DNA of 11,378 bases. Source: Oehlia diaphana. Lineage: Eukaryota > Glomeromycota > Glomeromycetes > Glomerales > Glomeraceae. Below, piece by piece: positions 8,480-11,378 of the stretch. The notes below the pieces were generated by a model. The model was not told where the DNA came from. It was given only the letters and a program-made list of their open reading frames with translations, and ran no database searches. Within the stretch, counting starts at the first letter, position 1; the number at the start of each line of letters is the position of its first letter. A program made the translations under genes and the position numbers. The stretch lies in assembly GCA_003833135.1 (NCBI GenBank), contig QZLH01000661.1, forward strand, positions 44,566 to 55,943. The letters are read 5' to 3'.

Positions 8480-8887
8480 TTACATATTATGATGTTGGAC
8501 ATAGAGTAGAACTTTTATTCTACAATAAGCCTCCCATTGTTCTCCATTACAATAAGATGATGAATGGGACCAGACACGAACTATGCTTTCTTTCATACAC
8601 TTTTTCCATTGATTTCTGAAAAACCTATGCATAAGGTATAATTCAAATAATGAATAATCTTCTAATTCTTCTGGTTGATTCCAATATCTTTTTAAAGCTG
8701 ATTGAGTTGTACGTCCAGTATCTTCTACTTTATCTCCATTACCTGTGCCTTGGATCCACCTGAACTGATATGTCATGTTCTGATTAATTGGACTAAGTGA
8801 AGAATCATCAGGATTGCTGTTATTAAGAATTTGAAAATCTCAGAGAATACCAGTGAACTTAGTTCTACTTTACTGGCATATTTTAGA
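8480..8887 (-). pseudogene. Helitron-like (Rep/PIF1 type) protein fragment, 3' part
   Basis: The minus frame runs from 8887 to TAA 8480-8482. Only TAA 8870-8872 and TGA 8840-8842 interrupt it. After the stops it reads DFQILNNSNPDDSSLSPINQ, then MTYQFRWIQGTGNGDKVEDT, YWNQPEELEDYSLFELYLMH and a segment containing NGEQWEAYCRIKVLLYVQHH. This matches, from memory, the region that precedes the PIF1 helicase domain in Helitron-type proteins of Rhizophagus. The helicase and Rep catalytic motifs are not present. The end at 8484 coincides with a GTAAGT splice-like site. The 5' part lies beyond the insertion at 8896-10273. Confidence 0.5.
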
Positions 8888-8895
8888 GCGCTGTG
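8888..8895. repeat. Left copy of an 8-bp target-site duplication
   Basis: GCGCTGTG directly precedes TAAAG at 8896. The right copy GTGCTGCG (10274-10281) differs at two positions, both C/T transitions. Eight bases is the usual hAT duplication length. Confidence 0.55.
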
Positions 8896-9085
8896 TAAAG
8901 CTTTACATGAGCTGAGCTGACTCTCATGAGCTGGCTCAAACTTTTCAAGCTAAGCCAAACTGAGTCATAATTATATTGGCTTATGGCTCATGAGCCAGCT
9001 TGAAAAGAACTTGAGCTGGCAATAGAATCAGCTCAAAAAGCTTAAGCCGGTAATAGGCTCAGCTCAAAAAGCTCAATCTGGCTTG
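8896..9085. repeat. Left arm: nested palindromes and a 31-bp tandem duplication
   Basis: GTAAAGCTTTAC (8895-8906) and GGCTCATGAGCC (8985-8996) are perfect 12-bp palindromes. CTTTTCAAGCT (8941-8951) and AGCTTGAAAAG (8997-9007) are an exact 11-bp inverted pair able to form a large stem. The segments 9014-9043 and 9045-9074 are tandem copies, 25 of 30 bases equal, each ending CAGCTCAAAAAGCT. GAGCCAGCTTGA of this arm (8992-9003) recurs near 9685 in the right arm. Confidence 0.6.
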
Positions 9086-9097
9086 AATTGTTATACA

Positions 9098-9682
9098 AAA
9101 ATGTTGTGAAATGGTTTTTATATAATAGAATATTTAAAAAAATGTTTTGCAACATTTTTTATTAAAACATTAAAAAAACGTTATGAAAATATTTTTTTCT
9201 AATAAAATACTTTTAAAAAAATGTTTTCGCAACATTTTTTTTTAATATTTAATAAAGACGTTGCAAAAATATTTTCTCTAATAATATACTTTTCAATGCT
9301 TAAAAAAAATGTTGTGAAAACATTTTTTCATAATATTACATTAAAAAAAATGTTTCACAACGTTTTTTTTCAATATTTTAATAAAAATGTTGCAAAAACG
9401 TTTTTTTCTAACAATATACTTTAAAAAAAACGTTTTTGCAACATTTTTTTAATGCTTTAATAAAAAACATTGTGAAAATGTTTTTTCATTAAAAAAAAAT
9501 ATTTCGCAACATTTTTTTTTGATATTTTAATAAAAATGCTGCGAAATCATTTTTACATAATATTTATTATATTAAAAAAAAATGTTTCACAACATTTTTT
9601 TTTAATACTTTAATAAAAAAATATTGTGAAAATATTTTTTTCATAATATTATATTAAAAAAAATGTTTCGCAACATTTTTTT
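9098..9682. repeat. Hairpin-forming satellite, 70-80-bp period, inside the hAT-like element
   Basis: The unit pairs AAAAAATGTTTYGCAACATT-type palindromic blocks with the reverse form AAATGTTGYGAAAAYRTTTT, separated by TTTAATA-like links. The GCAAC/CACAAC anchors fall near 9147, 9230, 9356, 9437, 9506, 9587 and 9669. The usual spacing is 69-83 bp, with one longer step of about 126. Every block can fold on itself. The 67-codon plus ORF across 9221-9424 is only the translation of this repeat. The satellite fills the centre of the transposon, as is common in non-autonomous elements. Confidence 0.65.
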
Positions 9683-9786
9683 TCATCGAGCCAGCTTGAG
9701 CCTAGCTTGGCTTGAGCCAGGATTTTCATAACTTGTCTTGGCTCACTTTAGCTTGAACTAAAATTTTTATGGCTCGCATATCTGAA

Positions 9787-10208
9787 ATGTGTGCCAGGTT
9801 GATGGTGCAGAGTGGTGCAGTAAATTTAAAAAAAATTTAAGTTAAAGATTTAATTTTTAATGTAAAGCTTTCAAATTTACACATTAGATGTATTTTTATC
9901 TGTTTTACAAAATTCACATATAAATGAAAGGAGGTTTTGGAAGTAGATTTTGACTTTAATATATAATAACTGATTTTATCATCTTTGCTGATTATTTCTA
10001 AAATTGGATTTGTTAAAAAAAATAGTTTTTGTTAAATAACTCGAAAATGGCCTTCTAAACCCCATATATTCTCTAAGTAAATTTGCAGAGCAGACGAAAA
10101 TACATTTGGTATAAGAATTTAAAGGCTTTGTTTTAAATAAAAAAATTTTCAGTTTAATTTTTTTGGAAAAATCGCTGCGCCACACTGTGCCATCAACCTG
10201 GCACACAT
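9787..10208. mobile_element. Nested MITE-like element (~420 bp) with 32-bp terminal inverted repeats
   Basis: The left end 9789-9820 begins GTGTGCCAGGTTGATGG. The reverse complement of 10175-10206 begins with the same 17 bases and matches 28 of 32 overall. Including AT on each side, the element spans 9787-10208. It interrupts the right arm of the hAT-like element, between a GAGCC-rich part ending near 9775 and one starting near 10218. The inside is A+T-rich with no coding frame of its own; the ORFs crossing it are shadows. The left flank ends in AAA and the right begins with a T-run, so the target duplication is uncertain. The superfamily is unknown. Confidence 0.65.
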
Positions 10209-10273
10209 TTTTTTTTTTGAGCTGAGCCAAGCCAGACTGTGGCTCAGCTTAAGCTGACTTATATGGAGCTTTA

Positions 10274-10281
10274 GTGCTGCG
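10274..10281. repeat. Right copy of the 8-bp target-site duplication
   Basis: GTGCTGCG follows CTTTA at 10273 and matches the left copy at six of eight positions. On the minus strand it encodes part of the interrupted ORF (...TQH). Confidence 0.5.
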
Positions 10282-10390
10282 TAAATGCTAAGAGCTCTCC
10301 ATCCCTGTAGCTGTATTCTATTATGTGAATTAATGTAACATAGCAGGCTTTCCGATTTTTGAATAATCACATGATGATCGGCATATGTAT
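10274..10390 (-). pseudogene. Helitron-like protein fragment, 5' part (other side of the insertion)
   Basis: The minus frame, read toward the insertion, gives MPIIM, TGA 10367-10369, LFKNRKACYVTLIHIIEYSY and RDGELLAFTQH. It ends exactly at a codon boundary at 10274. Joined to base 8887 it continues SKICQ in the frame of the 8480-8887 fragment. The stop at 10367 follows the same TGA trend as the other decayed ORFs. The ORF track of another minus frame over 10149-10370 runs through the transposon end and is not a gene. The family is assigned only through the downstream part. Confidence 0.45.
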
Positions 10391-10638
10391 TATTTTTTAG
10401 TTTTTATTTAATAAATTATCTGTTATGGCGCCATAATAAATAACTAAAATTCACATTTTCTAGTAATTTTTAAATGACGTAATACTGACATAATTGTTTG
10501 TATATAGATATGTATTTTATTGGCTGGATATCATATGTATCGCACATGTGATAGCTGTACTAATTTATTTTAATTGTGCCACAAAAAATTTAATAGCGAA
10601 GGATGATAAAAAAAATTGATTCTTCAGGTCTTGTTTAA
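10391..10638. other. Spacer with a 14-bp perfect palindrome
   Basis: No gene seen. TTATGGCGCCATAA at 10423-10436 is a perfect 14-bp palindrome with a GGCGCC core, notable in this A+T-rich stretch. It lies about 35-45 bp beyond the last readable codon of the Helitron-like ORF. A TTCTTCAG at 10619-10626 could be a 3' splice site for the next region. Confidence 0.4.
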
Positions 10639-10788
10639 ACGTATTACAAAGGAATCTGGCTATTGGAGGTGGAATCCAGAAGTTATAAACACTTGAAACC
10701 TTCTTATAAAACGAAAATAAGTATAGTACGTTTATATTATTTGGCTTTACAAAGAATTTTTGAACAAAAAATAGTTGGAATCAAATAA
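10639..10788 (+). CDS. Possible exon or ORF of 49 codons, unrecognised
   Basis: The frame after TAA 10636-10638 is open to TAA 10786-10788. It is protein-like: GIWLLEVESRSYKHLKPSYK, then ISIVRLYYLALQRIFEQKIV. There is no ATG near the start, so it would have to be an internal exon or a broken gene. A downstream plus frame, VSKKFFIDRTPYHLKDQIGF (10840-10899), could be another exon. CTTTTTTAG at 10954, with CTAAT at 10929-10933, makes a good 3' splice site before ELTYEFHQYILLKA. No family was recognised. Confidence 0.25.
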   Translation, partial: TYYKGIWLLEVESRSYKHLKPSYKTKISIVRLYYLALQRIFEQKIVGIK

Positions 10789-11163
10789 AGATATATTTTG
10801 ACACTCTTAAGTGTAAGTTATAAAGTTTTAAATAAGTTTTGTGTCAAAAAAATTCTTTATTGATAGAACTCCTTACCATTTAAAGGATCAGATAGGATTT
10901 TTAGAAATTTTTTTTCCTTTATTAATAAACTAATTATTTCTTTCTCTTTTTTAGGAGTTGACTTATGAATTTCATCAGTATATTCTATTAAAAGCTTAAA
11001 CAACATCCTTTAAATAAAGTGAAAGGAGATTTATGGCTACAATTATTGGTGAGAAATATAATTTAAATTTTGTGTCAGGTTTTGATTGTAATGACATTAT
11101 CGTTAATTTATCAACATACATATATGCTAAATGAATAATTTTATATTCCTTTGAAAGGTGTAA

Positions 11164-11378
11164 ATGGGCTCTAATTTTGGAATCAAAATCATGCAAATTG
11201 AATCATTAGATAAGGAGATATTTACGTTCAAATGCAAGAGTTTATGTCAAATTGATGGTAAATGTGTTGAGCGTATTTATTAAGGAACCAATGATTCAAT
11301 CAATGCGATTTTTAACTTTTTGGATAGATCTCATTCTCTCCTTTCAAATAAATATAAATTCATTTTTCTAGCATGCAT
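11164..11378 (+). pseudogene. Unrecognised ORF with one in-frame stop, running off the window
   Basis: ATG 11164 opens MGSNFGIKIMQIESLDKEIF and runs through KCKSLCQIDGKCVERIY to TAA 11281-11283. The same frame then continues NDSINAIFNFLDRSHSLLSN and is still open at the window end. The three Cys residues and the continued reading after one stop suggest a decayed coding region or an exon pair. A separate 33-codon ORF (11033-11134, MATIIGEKYNLNFVSGFDCN) lies just upstream in another frame. The overlapping minus ORF (10996-11196) is an alternative that cannot be excluded. Confidence 0.3.

Larger units (their letters stand above)
8896..10273. mobile_element. hAT-like non-autonomous transposon (about 1.38 kb) with GAGCT-rich arms
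   Basis: The ends are TAAAGCT (8896) and AGCTTTA (10273), which fit the YARNG terminal rule of hAT elements. They are flanked by an 8-bp near-identical duplication. The outer arms (8896-9085, 9685-9775 and 10218-10262) are rich in GAGCT/AAGCT/GAGCC words in both orientations and are far less A+T-rich than the inside. No transposase ORF is present, so mobilisation would need a hAT transposase in trans (known for the family, inferred here). Excision plus loss of one duplication rejoins the surrounding minus-strand ORF in frame. The right arm has itself been split by a smaller element (9787-10208). Terminal inverted repeat similarity beyond the first 7 bases is imperfect. Confidence 0.6.

Noticed and set aside
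9221..9424. Plus-strand ORF of 67 codons
   Set aside because: It is a direct translation of the hairpin satellite, with repeated FF/KNVAKT-like motifs that mirror the DNA repeat.
9979..10370. Two overlapping minus-strand ORFs (83 and 73 codons)
   Set aside because: Both run across the ends of the nested or outer transposons. Neither frame continues the flanking Helitron-like ORF.
10996..11196. Minus-strand ORF of 66 codons
   Set aside because: It overlaps plus-strand blocks that look equally or more protein-like and has no recognised motif. It is kept only as an alternative.
1..11378. tRNA, rRNA or CRISPR array
   Set aside because: No cloverleaf with a T-loop consensus, no rRNA-like block and no regular repeat-spacer pattern was seen. 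The repeats found are adjoining and diverged.

Overview
The window reads as a gene-poor, repeat-rich stretch of a very A+T-rich fungal nuclear genome. The best guess is an arbuscular mycorrhizal fungus of the Rhizophagus type (Glomeromycotina). The reasons are extreme A+T content by eye, short GT-AG introns (about 65-90 nt) with CTAAC/CTAAT-like branch points, and decayed ORFs resembling transposable-element families I remember as abundant in Rhizophagus. That family matching is from memory and no search was run. No bacterial signature, rRNA, tRNA or CRISPR array was seen.

Layout, left to right. 1-242: the tail of an intron, a terminal exon ending in TAG and a poly(A)-type signal, probably the 3' end of a plus-strand gene. 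286-1820 (minus): two pieces of a retrotransposon Gag-like protein in the wrong order, with the C-terminal half 5' of the N-terminal half and 68 bases between. About 2030-2930 (plus): a badly decayed Tnp2-like transposase. 3140-4380: an array of about eleven repeat units that, read on the minus strand, look like mini-exons of 25-34 nt between pyrimidine tract/AG and GT splice sites. 5035-5325: a GC-rich island built from GGTACTATTCAA-type motifs in both orientations. 5378-5560 (minus): a small acidic ORF. 5624-7780 (plus): a decayed, intron-containing transposase-like gene with splice sites that are still readable. About 8297-8430 (plus): a possible FAR1/MULE-type fragment. 8480-10390 (minus): a decayed Helitron-like ORF split by an insertion. 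10639-11378: several short plus-strand ORFs, possibly exons of an unrecognised gene.

The clearest structural result is the insertion at 8896-10273. It starts TAAAG and ends CTTTA, is flanked by 8-bp near-direct repeats (6/8 identical), has GAGCT/AAGCT-rich arms, and carries both a 70-80-bp hairpin-forming satellite and a second nested element of about 420 bp with 32-bp terminal inverted repeats (28/32 match). Removing the insertion plus one target-site copy rejoins the interrupted minus-strand ORF in the same reading frame. This is strong internal evidence for a hAT-like non-autonomous transposon, and it orders the events: Helitron-like ORF first, hAT-like element second, the small element third.

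No intact autonomous element is visible. In the decayed ORFs the internal stops are mostly TGA, several where the family appears to have Trp or Arg. That fits C-to-T decay of methylated or otherwise mutated repeats.
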